The notes under the pieces were generated by a model, which was given only the letters and a program-made list of their open reading frames with translations, did not search any database and was not told the DNA's origin. Shown one piece after another: positions 48,339 to 55,409 of a DNA stretch of 64,000 nt. The translations under genes were made by a program, and so were the position numbers. Location of the stretch: contig NZ_FOZV01000003.1 of assembly GCF_900116065.1 (NCBI RefSeq), forward strand, positions 248,001 through 312,000, written 5' to 3'. The DNA comes from Brevundimonas viscosa (GTDB lineage Bacteria > Pseudomonadota > Alphaproteobacteria > Caulobacterales > Caulobacteraceae). Positions within the stretch are counted from its first letter, which is position 1. Each line of letters starts with the position of its first letter.

Positions 48339-48961
48339 CACGCGATCCTCCCCCTCTGGGGGAGGGGGACCGCGAAGCGGTGGAGGGGGCCTGACCCCGC
48401 CGCCGCAGCTTGCCGATGACCCCCTCCACCATGCTTCGCATGGTCCCCCTCCCCCTGCGGGGGAGGACTGAGCAAGGCCCGCTTCCGCAGCTGCGCGTGG
48501 GTGATCGCCACCGCCAGGGCGTCGGCGGCGTCCGCCTTCGCGTCGCCGGCCGCGGGCAGCAGACGCTTCACCATGAAGGCGATCTGGCTCTTGTCGGCGT
48601 GGCCGGCGCCGACCACGGCCTTCTTGATCAGGTTGGGCGCGTACTCGGCGACGGACAGGCCGCAGCGGGCCGGCGCCAACATGACCGCCGCGCGGGCGTG
48701 CCCCAGCTTGAGCGTGGAGGACGGGTTCATGTTGACGAAGACCTCCTCGATCGCCGCCTCGTCGCAGGCGTGGGCGGCGCAGACCTCCGCCACCGCCTCC
48801 AGCAGGAACAGCAGGCGCTCGCTGAACGGCGCGGCCTCGGGCGGCGTCACCACTCCATGGGCGATCCAGCGCAGCCGCGAGCCCTCGGCCGCCACGACGC
48901 CCCATCCGGTGCGCCTGAGCCCGGGGTCGAGACCGAGAATTCGAGTCGCTTCGTTCGCCAT
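48335..48961 (-). CDS. ruvC: Crossover junction endonuclease RuvC with repeat-derived C-terminal extension
   Basis: Holliday junction resolvase. Residues 1-164 are normal RuvC: catalytic D12 in [32 protein letters not shown]. The normal protein would end near RKRALL, but here about 44 extra residues (glycine/histidine/proline-rich) are encoded by the palindromic repeat at 48347-48466. The extension ends on a TGA that overlaps the ruvA start. The core catalytic acids are intact, so activity is expected; the tail is probably disordered. Confidence 0.95.
   Translation of the reverse strand: MANEATRILGLDPGLRRTGWGVVAAEGSRLRWIAHGVVTPPEAAPFSERLLFLLEAVAEVCAAHACDEAAIEEVFVNMNPSSTLKLGHARAAVMLAPARCGLSVAEYAPNLIKKAVVGAGHADKSQIAFMVKRLLPAAGDAKADAADALAVAITHAQLRKRALLSPPPQGEGDHAKHGGGGHRQAAAAGSGPLHRFAVPLPQRGRIAW
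48347..48466. repeat. Inverted pair of bipartite palindromic repeats within ruvC 3' end
   Basis: Two units in opposite orientation. Each has a hairpin CCTCCCCC-nnn-GGGGGAGG (48347-48365 and 48448-48466) and an inner hairpin (ACCGCGAAGCGGT at 48369-48381; ACCATGCGAAGCATGGT at 48428-48444) followed by GGAGGGGG-type sequence. A 31-base stretch of the left unit (48358-48388) matches 55140-55170 exactly on the opposite strand. Confidence 0.88.
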
Positions 48962-49020
48962 CCGTTCCGTTCATGCCCGATAGATGGCTAACGGACAATG
49001 ACCGGCGCGAAGGCGGCCTC

Positions 49021-49416
49021 CTACTCCGTGGTGGTTCCGTCGAAATGCTCTTCCGACGCGTCGGCCTCGGCCTTGGTCCGGTGCACCACGCCCTCGCGGT
49101 GATCCGGCGGGCCGTAGAGGGTGTACAGGGTCAGCGGCTGGTCGCCAGTGTTGGTCACATTGTGCCGCGCGCCGGCCGGAACGATGACCGCGTCGTCGTC
49201 CTTGATCGGCGTCCGCACCCCGTCGATCAGCACCTCGCCGGAACCGCTCTCGATGCGGAAGAACTGGTCGTGGTCCTCGTGGACCTCCTCGCCGATCTCC
49301 TCGCCTGGCTTCAGGGTCATCAGCACCAGCTGGAGGAACTTGCCGGTGTAGAGCACGCGGCGGAAGTCGGTGTTGGAGGTCGTGAGGTCCTCGATGTCGG
49401 CGATGAAGCCCTTCAT
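49021..49416 (-). CDS. Cupin-domain protein
   Basis: A 131-residue single-domain cupin. Metal-binding motif 1 is [25 protein letters not shown] and motif 2 is [13 protein letters not shown], with histidines suited to hold a divalent metal. No substrate can be assigned; related proteins act as small-molecule isomerases, dioxygenases or sugar-binding proteins. GGAAGG lies seven bases before the ATG at 49416. Downstream of the MgtC-like gene on the same strand by 72 bases. Confidence 0.88.
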   Translation of the reverse strand: MKGFIADIEDLTTSNTDFRRVLYTGKFLQLVLMTLKPGEEIGEEVHEDHDQFFRIESGSGEVLIDGVRTPIKDDDAVIVPAGARHNVTNTGDQPLTLYTLYGPPDHREGVVHRTKAEADASEEHFDGTTTE

Positions 49417-49488
49417 GGGATTGCCTTCCTGTCCTTGGGGTTGCGGTTTCAGAGATGTGCCGGCGCCGGCCGCGGTCAAGGCCGGGGC

Positions 49489-50187
49489 TCAGTCGTCGCG
49501 CGGGTCGAGGCGGTAGCCGACCACCCCTTCGATGCTGCGCAGGCGGGCGGCGAGGCTCTTCAGCGTCGGTTCTCCGTCGACGCGCAGGCGGAAGCTGCGA
49601 CGCACCGCCGCGCCGCCATCGACCAGTTCGAACCGGTCCGCGCGACCGCGCCGGTCGATTCCGGCCAGCGCGGCCTCCACCCGATCCTCGGCGGTCGCAG
49701 CCTCCCGCCGCCAGACCACCTCGGCGTCGACCACCATCGACTGCGGCACACGCAGGTTGATCAGCCGCAACAGGGTGAGGACGGCCACGGTGAGGACCGT
49801 CCCCGCCAGACCGAGCAGGAACAGACCGGCGCCGAACAGCATGCCGATGGCGGCGGTGATCCAGAGCGAGGCCGCCGTGGTCAGGCCGTGGATCGAGAAG
49901 CCGGCGCGGAAGATAACCCCCGCACAGAGGAAGCCGATGCCGGTCAGCACTCCGTGGGCCATGCGCGTGGGGTCGCTCATGACGCCGCCGCCGGCGATGC
50001 CGTTCCAGTCCCAGGAGCCCTGCGACACCGCCGCCTCCATCAGCAGGGCCGAAGAGAGGCAGACAAGGATGTGGGTGCGGAAGCCGGCGGCGCGGCCGCG
50101 CCACTCGCGCTCGAACCCAATCAGACCGCCAGCCGCCATCGCGGCGAGCAGCGGCAGGATGAAGTCGGGAAGGTCGCTCAGGTACAT
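49489..50187 (-). CDS. MgtC/SapB-family membrane protein
   Basis: A 232-residue protein with about five N-terminal membrane helices: GGLIGFEREWRGRAAGFRTHILVC is the MgtC signature, then GIGFLCAGVIFR and a soluble ACT-like C-terminal domain (about 150-230). MgtC proteins modulate ATP synthase or K+/Mg2+ homeostasis in low-magnesium or host conditions. ATG at 50187 (MYLSDLPDF) fits family N-termini; ATG at 50226 is the alternative and neither has a strong ribosome-binding site. Confidence 0.87.
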   Translation of the reverse strand: MYLSDLPDFILPLLAAMAAGGLIGFEREWRGRAAGFRTHILVCLSSALLMEAAVSQGSWDWNGIAGGGVMSDPTRMAHGVLTGIGFLCAGVIFRAGFSIHGLTTAASLWITAAIGMLFGAGLFLLGLAGTVLTVAVLTLLRLINLRVPQSMVVDAEVVWRREAATAEDRVEAALAGIDRRGRADRFELVDGGAAVRRSFRLRVDGEPTLKSLAARLRSIEGVVGYRLDPRDD

Positions 50188-50331
50188 CGCAGCGGCAACG
50201 CTTGCCAGGCCGGCGGCGTTCCGCATGTCCCGGCCCGCGCCGACCGGTCGACCTTGGCCTTATGAAACCGCCGCGGCGAAGGCCCGTTGCTTGCGCGCGG
50301 GAGCTCGGATCGTCCCGCGAGGAGACGTCGC

Positions 50332-50538
50332 ATGTCCGCCCATGCGCACCGCGAACTGCCGCCGCCGGCCTACGTCGCGCTGAAGACCGAGGTCGTCCGC
50401 GCCGCGGTCGAGCTGTCGGACGAGCAGCTCATGGATCTCGCAGACGCCCTGCACAGCCTGATGCGCCTGCGCCGGCCGGGCCGGCCCATCGGGCGGCCGG
50501 ACGGATGGCTGGAGGCCGAGTCGCCGTCCTTCAGGTGA
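50332..50538 (+). CDS. Small hypothetical protein (68 residues)
   Basis: A 68-residue soluble protein with one amphipathic helix (VVRAAVELSDEQLMDLADALHSLMRLRR) and a basic, proline-rich tail. No family known. GGAGA eight bases upstream of the ATG supports translation. Convergent with yebC and divergent from the MgtC-like gene. Confidence 0.6.
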   Translation: MSAHAHRELPPPAYVALKTEVVRAAVELSDEQLMDLADALHSLMRLRRPGRPIGRPDGWLEAESPSFR

Positions 50539-50544
50539 GGCGGC

Positions 50545-51318
50545 TCAGCCGGCGTACTTCGCCGCGTCCTCGTCCGAGATCTCCTCGTTCGAATAGACCT
50601 GCTGCACGTCGTCCTCGGCGTCGAGCGCGTCCATCAGCTTCATCAGGGTGCCGACCTGGTCGCCGGTGACCGGCACGGTCGACTGCGGCTTCCAGACGAT
50701 GGCGGTGGACTTCGGGTCGCCGAGGGTTTTCGACATGGCGTCGGCGACCTCGTTGAGATCCTCGAAGGCGGTCCAGATGGTGTGGCCCGGGGCGTCCTCG
50801 TAGATGTCCGGCTTGACCAGGTCGCTCTCGACGTCCTGGGCCCCGGCCTCGATCGCGGCCTCCATGACCGCGTCTTCCGAGCCGGCTTCGGCCGGATAGA
50901 CGATCTTGCCGACGCGGTCCCACATGAAGGTCACCGACCCGGTCTCGCCCAGCGCCCCGCCGTACTTGGTGAAGGCTGAGCGCACGCCGGAGGCGGCGCG
51001 GTTGCGGTTGTCGGTCAGCACCTCGACCACGAACTGGACGCCGCCGGGCCCGCGGCCCTCGTAGCGGATCTCCTCCATGGCGTCGATTTCGCCGCCCGAG
51101 GCCTTCTTGATCGCCCGGTCGATGTTGTCCTTGGGCATGGACTCGGCCTTGGCGTTGTTCACCGCCAGGCGCAGGCGAGGGTTCATGGCGGGGTCGGGCA
51201 GGCCCGACTTGGCCGCCACGGTGATCTCGCGCGACAGGCGCGAGAACAGCTTGGAGCGGACCGCGTCGGCGCGGCCCTTGCGGTGCATGATGTTCTTGAA
51301 CTTGGAGTGGCCGGCCAT
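50545..51318 (-). CDS. yebC: YebC/PmpR-family protein
   Basis: A 257-residue protein with the invariant start [53 protein letters not shown] and [12 protein letters not shown]. Long described as a transcriptional regulator; recent work on the family (YebC/TACO1) indicates a ribosome-associated factor that eases stalls at proline runs. Often next to ruvC; here it is 1.6 kb away with MgtC and cupin genes between. Confidence 0.95.
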   Translation of the reverse strand: MAGHSKFKNIMHRKGRADAVRSKLFSRLSREITVAAKSGLPDPAMNPRLRLAVNNAKAESMPKDNIDRAIKKASGGEIDAMEEIRYEGRGPGGVQFVVEVLTDNRNRAASGVRSAFTKYGGALGETGSVTFMWDRVGKIVYPAEAGSEDAVMEAAIEAGAQDVESDLVKPDIYEDAPGHTIWTAFEDLNEVADAMSKTLGDPKSTAIVWKPQSTVPVTGDQVGTLMKLMDALDAEDDVQQVYSNEEISDEDAAKYAG

Positions 51319-51441
51319 GAGCGGTCTCTGGGTCTGGCGAAAGGGAAGGCGGGCCGTCTAGCCGATGGCGACGCCGCTGTCACCGGGGCCGGAACCGGGG
51401 CCGCGGGGCAGGTGTTCTGCGAGCGTAACCGGAGCCGCACC

Positions 51442-51642
51442 ATGACCGCCGACGACGCCATCTACGAGGCCGAGGGCAGCCTCGACGACGACCTGCACGA
51501 CGCCGACATCGTCGAGTGGTACGAGGCCCGGCCGATGACGGTGTCGACCTATGTCGCCACCGGCGCCGTGGTCGGGGCCTTCGCGCTCGGCGTGCTGACC
51601 GCCGTCGGCGCGCTGGCGCTGATGGGCCGGCTGGACGACTAG
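51442..51642 (+). CDS. Small single-span membrane protein (66 residues)
   Basis: A 66-residue protein with a very acidic N-terminal half (DDAIYEAEGSLDDDLHDADIVEW) and one C-terminal membrane helix (about 36-60, ATGAVVGAFALGVLTAVGALALMG), the look of a tail-anchored small protein. CGGAG precedes the ATG. Divergent from yebC; its stop overlaps the thioesterase stop tail to tail. Function unknown. Confidence 0.7.
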   Translation: MTADDAIYEAEGSLDDDLHDADIVEWYEARPMTVSTYVATGAVVGAFALGVLTAVGALALMGRLDD

Positions 51643-52076
51643 GTCCGCAAGCCCTCCAGGAAGCCGCGCATCTTCTCGTCGATCGGCGCCGGTCGCTTGC
51701 TCTCGCGGTCGACGTAGACGTGGACGAAGTAGCCGACCGCGGCGGCCTCGGGCTCCTTGTTGCGGAACAGGCCGATCTCGTAGCGCACCGAGCTGGCCCC
51801 GATGTGGGCGACGCGGACGCCGGCCTCGATCTCGTCGGGGAAGGCGGTGGGCGCGAAGTAGCGGCAGCCGGTCTCGGCCACCAGGCCGATCACCGGCCCG
51901 TGGTGGATGTCGAGCAGGCCGTTGACGACCAGCAGCCGGTTCACGGCGGTGTCGAACCACGAGTAGTAGACCACGTTGTTGACGTGGCCGTAGACGTCGT
52001 TGTCCATCCAGCGCGTGGAGATGGCCTGGAAGCGGCTGTAGTCGCCGCGCTTGGTCCGCTCGATGGTGCCCGTCAT
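51639..52076 (-). CDS. 4HBT-family acyl-CoA thioesterase
   Basis: A 145-residue hot-dog-fold thioesterase with the catalytic motif RWMDNDVYGHVNNVVYYSWFD (D27 by the D-x-x-G-H-x-N-N pattern). It is distinct from the ybgC product in this window. AAGGGAGT lies four bases before the ATG. Divergent from the alcohol dehydrogenase gene, across a 151-base gap; the substrate is unknown. Confidence 0.9.
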   Translation of the reverse strand: MTGTIERTKRGDYSRFQAISTRWMDNDVYGHVNNVVYYSWFDTAVNRLLVVNGLLDIHHGPVIGLVAETGCRYFAPTAFPDEIEAGVRVAHIGASSVRYEIGLFRNKEPEAAAVGYFVHVYVDRESKRPAPIDEKMRGFLEGLRT

Positions 52077-52227
52077 CGTAACTCCCTTGTCGGTGCGCTA
52101 CCGCTCGGCGCGCGGCGCCTCGCTGCTTGAGCGCACGGTGTTGGCGTTTCCCCGGCGTGTCTGCGCACGCTCGCAGGCCGACGGTCGGGGTTGGCGGACG
52201 CGGCGTCAAGCGCCTAGCGTCCCGGGC

Positions 52228-53355
52228 ATGATCACGACCCGCGCCGCCGTCCTTCGCGCCATGGGCGCGCCCCGCCCGTACGCCGACAGCCGGCCCCTGG
52301 CCATCGAGACGGTGACGCTGGACCCGCCCGGGCGCGACGAGGTGCAGGTGCGCATCCGCGCCGCCGGCCTGTGCCACTCGGACCTCAGCGTCATCAACGG
52401 CGACCGGCCGCGGCCGATGCCGATGGCGCTGGGCCATGAGGCGGCGGGCGAGGTGGAAGCGGTCGGCGGCGGCGTCGACGACCTGAAGCCCGGCGACCGC
52501 GTGGTGATGGTGTTCATGCCCTCCTGCGGCCATTGCAGCCCCTGCGCCGGGGGCCGGCCGGCCCTGTGCGAGCCGGGGGCGGCGGCCAACGGCAAGGGCG
52601 AGCTGCTGGGCGGGGGACGGCGGCTGCACCTGGGCGCCGAGATGCTGCACCACCACCTCGGCTGCTCGGCCTTTGCGGAGCGGGCGGTGGTGTCGCGGCG
52701 CTCGCTCGTCCGCGTGCCGGACGACCTGCCGTTCGAGCACGCCGCCCTGTTCGGCTGCGCGGTGCTGACCGGGGTCGGGGCGGTGGTCAACACGGCGCAG
52801 GTGCGGGCCGGACAGTCGGTCGTGGTGGTCGGCCTCGGCGGCGTCGGGCTGGCCAGCGTGCTGGGGGCGCTGGCCAGTGGGGCCAGCCCGGTGGTGGCGG
52901 TCGACCTCAGCGAGGACAAGCTGGCGCTGGCGCGGAGCCTCGGGCCGGTGCGGACGGTCAACGCCGCCGACGCCGACGCGGTGGAGCAGGTCCGCGCCCT
53001 GACCGGCGGCGGGGCCGAGGTGGCGCTGGAGATGGCCGGGTCGGCGCGGGCGCTGGAGGCGGCGTGGCGGATGACGCGGCGGGGCGGGACCACGGTCACC
53101 GCCGGGCTGCCGCCGCCGGAGGCGGCGCTGGCGGTCAACATCGTCTCGCTGGTGGCCGAGGAGCGGACCCTGAAGGGGTCGTACATCGGGACCTGCGTGC
53201 CCTCGCGCGACATCCCGCGCTTCGTCGGCCTGTTCCGCGAGGGCCGACTGCCGGTGGACCGGCTGCTCAGCGGGACCGCAGCGCTGGAGGCGATCAACGC
53301 CGCGTTCGACGCGCTGGCGGACGGGAAGGCGGTGCGGACGGTCATTTCCCTCTGA
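52228..53355 (+). CDS. Zinc-dependent class III-type alcohol dehydrogenase
   Basis: A 375-residue medium-chain dehydrogenase. Catalytic zinc ligands include C49 (GLCHSD) and the histidine of GHEAAG; structural zinc cysteines are in SCGHCSPCAGGRPALC; the Rossmann fold has GLGGVGLASVLGA. Family members oxidise long-chain or S-linked alcohols (adhC/AdhB-like); a specific substrate is not evident. The start at 52228 gives a normal N-terminus; the upstream frame is non-coding. Confidence 0.92.
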   Translation: MITTRAAVLRAMGAPRPYADSRPLAIETVTLDPPGRDEVQVRIRAAGLCHSDLSVINGDRPRPMPMALGHEAAGEVEAVGGGVDDLKPGDRVVMVFMPSCGHCSPCAGGRPALCEPGAAANGKGELLGGGRRLHLGAEMLHHHLGCSAFAERAVVSRRSLVRVPDDLPFEHAALFGCAVLTGVGAVVNTAQVRAGQSVVVVGLGGVGLASVLGALASGASPVVAVDLSEDKLALARSLGPVRTVNAADADAVEQVRALTGGGAEVALEMAGSARALEAAWRMTRRGGTTVTAGLPPPEAALAVNIVSLVAEERTLKGSYIGTCVPSRDIPRFVGLFREGRLPVDRLLSGTAALEAINAAFDALADGKAVRTVISL

Positions 53356-53366
53356 GCGCCCTCCCC

Positions 53367-54161
53367 CTACGCCTTGTCCCTGACCCGCATCTGGCCGCCG
53401 GAGCCGGTCTGGACGTCGAAGCGGCCGGTGGCGCGGATCAGGTCGGAGAGCTTGGCGTAGCCGTAGGTGCGCTGGTCGAAGTCGGGGTAGGCGTTGCGGA
53501 GCCGGTTGGCGATGCCGCCGGCGTTGACCCAGCCGTCGCCGTCCTCGTCCATGTCGGCGATGACGGTGGCGATCAGGCGCGCCGCCTCCGACGGGGGCCG
53601 CTTGCCGGCGGCGGCCGCGGCGGGCTCGGAGCGGGCGGCGGAGGACGCGGGGCCGGCGGCGCCGCGGCGGCCGCGCTTCGGGGCGGCGGCCTCGTCCGTC
53701 GTCTCGGCGGCGGGGAGGCTGAGGTTCTCGGTGTAGATGAAGCGGGTGCAGGCCTGGCGGAAGCTCTCGGGCGTCTTGCGCTCGCCGAAGCCGTAGACGT
53801 CGACCCCCTCCTCGCGGATGCGCGACGCCAGCCGGGTGAAGTCGGCGTCGGACGAGACGAGGCAGAAGCCGTCGAAGCGGCCCGAATGCAGCAGGTCCAT
53901 GGCGTCGATGACGAGGGCGATGTCGCCCGAGTTCTTGCCCTTCGTGTTGGCGAAATTCTGCTGCGGCTGGATGGCGAAGCGGGCCAGCACCCGCGTCCAG
54001 CCCTGGATCTGGGCCGAGGCGAAGTCGCCGTAGATGCGCCGCGCCGAGGCCTCGCCGAGGGTGGCGATCTCGGTGAACAGGGCCTCGGCGATCTTCGGCG
54101 AGGCGTTCTCGGCGTCGATCAGCACGGCGAGTCGGGGGGCCTTGGCGGGGTCGGCGGGCAT
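53367..54161 (-). CDS. NYN-domain (LabA/DUF88-like) protein with C-terminal OST-HTH/LOTUS-like domain
   Basis: A 264-residue protein. Residues 10-140 form an NYN ribonuclease-like fold with its acidic residues (LAVLIDAENAS with D16; GDIALVIDAMD; CLVSSDADFTRLA). An alanine/arginine-rich linker (about 150-185) leads to a C-terminal OST-HTH/LOTUS-like winged helix (about 190-260, YAKLSDLIRATGRFDV). NYN proteins cleave or process RNA; the LOTUS part binds RNA. Targets unknown. The start at 54161 lies inside the 3' end of the upstream small gene. Confidence 0.87.
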   Translation of the reverse strand: MPADPAKAPRLAVLIDAENASPKIAEALFTEIATLGEASARRIYGDFASAQIQGWTRVLARFAIQPQQNFANTKGKNSGDIALVIDAMDLLHSGRFDGFCLVSSDADFTRLASRIREEGVDVYGFGERKTPESFRQACTRFIYTENLSLPAAETTDEAAAPKRGRRGAAGPASSAARSEPAAAAAGKRPPSEAARLIATVIADMDEDGDGWVNAGGIANRLRNAYPDFDQRTYGYAKLSDLIRATGRFDVQTGSGGQMRVRDKA

Positions 54162-54454
54162 GGGCGGGCTTTCGTTGCGCGGGCGGCCATGATGGCGGGG
54201 TTCGGCGGCGGTGTCTCGACGCATCGGTCGGCGGCGATCCCGAACTCGGCGCGGGCGGCCTCGAACAGCAGGCCGGGCAGGACGAAGGCGGCCGGATTGG
54301 CCCGGCCGTTCAGGCGCAGGGTCCACAGATAGAGATGCTCGTGCGGGAAGTGCGGCTCGAGCGTCCGGGCGGCGATGGCCGCCAGCCGCAGGCGCTGGAC
54401 GCCCCACAGCACGCGGTCGCGGCGACGCGGACGGGCGCAACGTCGGGGCTTCAT
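54119..54454 (-). CDS. Small basic hypothetical protein upstream of the NYN gene
   Basis: A 111-residue basic protein (MKPRRCARPRRRDRVLW) with a middle helix and a proline-rich end. No family recognised. A near-perfect AAGGAGGT lies six bases before the ATG at 54454, which is the best ribosome site in the window, and a hairpin GCGGATGC...GCATCCGC (54476-54504) stands just above it. It overlaps the NYN gene by 43 bases, so the two are co-translated. Confidence 0.68.
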   Translation of the reverse strand: MKPRRCARPRRRDRVLWGVQRLRLAAIAARTLEPHFPHEHLYLWTLRLNGRANPAAFVLPGLLFEAARAEFGIAADRCVETPPPNPAIMAARATKARPCPPTPPRPPDSPC

Positions 54455-55018
54455 GGGCGGACCTCCTTCGGACACGCGGATGCGGCCTCCGGCGGAGCAT
54501 CCGCCGGCAGGGTGGGAAGGGCGCGGGGCGCCGGGCCTCGCCCGGTCTGTGAGTGTGTGTACCGTTTCGACGAAGCTGACGCCCCGCGTAGCCGTTGTGC
54601 GCGCGCTCTCCGGCTGGCGGCCCTGACATTCGAGCCTTGCCGGATCTCCGCCGGGACCGTTGCCGGGCCCGACGCGGGGCGGACATGACGGCCCTCTTCA
54701 GGGGACGTCAGCAGCCCGCAGTCCAGCGGCGCGCGGCGAGCAAGCGGGCAGGATCCACTCCCTGCCCGACGAGGACCCCGGGACTCTCCGTCGCCCCGGC
54801 TTCATCGCTCGACCACAGCCCGCCGTCGTCGAGGTCGTGGATCCGACGCCCTCCCCATCGACGGGATGGGAGAAGTGTGGGGGCGGTTGTTCCCATGGCG
54901 TGAAAATGACGCTGCCTGCCGGTGTTTGTTCAATGAAAACAGCGGGCGATGCGCGCGAGATAGGGGACTTAAACATTAACTCCCGGCGCCCGGGCGGGGT
55001 CTGGCGCCGCTGGTTCAT

Positions 55019-55055
55019 CACGAAGGACACGAAGGAGGCACGAAGGACACGAAGG
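55019..55055. repeat. Tandem repeat CACGAAGGACACGAAGG x2
   Basis: A 17-base sequence occurs at 55019-55035 and 55039-55055, a 20-base period. Each copy itself contains CACGAAGG twice. This is a kind of short intergenic repeat seen in many proteobacterial genomes. Confidence 0.8.
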
Positions 55056-55139
55056 GGCCGGCGTGTTCTGCGGCGGCATCGCACCCGACTGCAGGCCTTC
55101 GGCCCGCGGGCTGCGGAAACAGGCGCGCTCCCGGCCTCG

Positions 55140-55170
55140 CCCCTCCACCGCTTCGCGGTCCCCCTCCCCC
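55140..55170. repeat. Copy of the ruvC palindromic repeat, opposite strand
   Basis: 31 bases identical to the reverse complement of 48358-48388, including the inner hairpin ACCGCTTCGCGGT. It continues into a degenerate CCTCCCC..GGGGAGG hairpin up to about 55189. Confidence 0.85.
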
Positions 55171-55211
55171 CGCCTGCGGCGCGGGGAGGAAACGTCGTCG
55201 CCGCCCCCGCG

Positions 55212-55240
55212 TCTCCTCCCCATCGCAGATGGGGAGGAGA
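55212..55240. repeat. Long perfect hairpin, related bipartite repeat unit
   Basis: TCTCCTCCCCATC (55212-55224) and GATGGGGAGGAGA (55228-55240) form 13 perfect base pairs around GCA. The following ACCATGC...GCATG (to about 55264) resembles the inner hairpin of the ruvC units. No T run follows, so not a terminator. Confidence 0.8.
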
Positions 55241-55350
55241 CCATGCCGAGCGCAGCGCAGCATGCTCGAAGCTTCCCAGCACAGACGCTTCGCTAGGCAC
55301 CACAGTCGATTATTGGCGCTTGATCGCTTGGCACCACCTCCGGACCCATG

Positions 55351-55396
55351 CCTACTTGGGGTAGGTAGTCGGGGCCGCCCGCCTACCGCTGGTAGG
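55351..55396. promoter_or_regulatory. Two CCTAC..GTAGG palindromes, second masks the start site
   Basis: CCTAC-TTGGG-GTAGG (55351-55365) and CCTACC-GCT-GGTAGG (55382-55396), centres 31 bases apart. The right arm of the second overlaps the AGGAGG Shine-Dalgarno (55394-55399) of the gene starting at 55410. Confidence 0.55.
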
Positions 55397-55409
55397 AGGG
55401 GAACCCGGC

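Larger units (their letters stand above)
54455..55409. other. Gene-free gap of 955 bases with several repeat types
   Basis: No credible coding frame was found here; the longest frames are GC-strand shadows. It holds an imperfect palindrome around 54851-54872 (CTCCCCATC..GGATGGGAG), a tandem repeat at 55019-55055, palindromic units at 55140-55170 and 55212-55240, and two CCTAC..GTAGG palindromes at 55351-55396. An AT-rich patch (TTAAACATTAA, near 54970) stands out. This looks like a repeat-rich boundary of an inserted segment. Confidence 0.7.

Noticed and set aside
54698-55303. 201-residue minus-strand frame in the repeat-rich gap
   Set aside because: Built across palindromic repeats, no start signal, low-complexity sequence; no recognisable domain.
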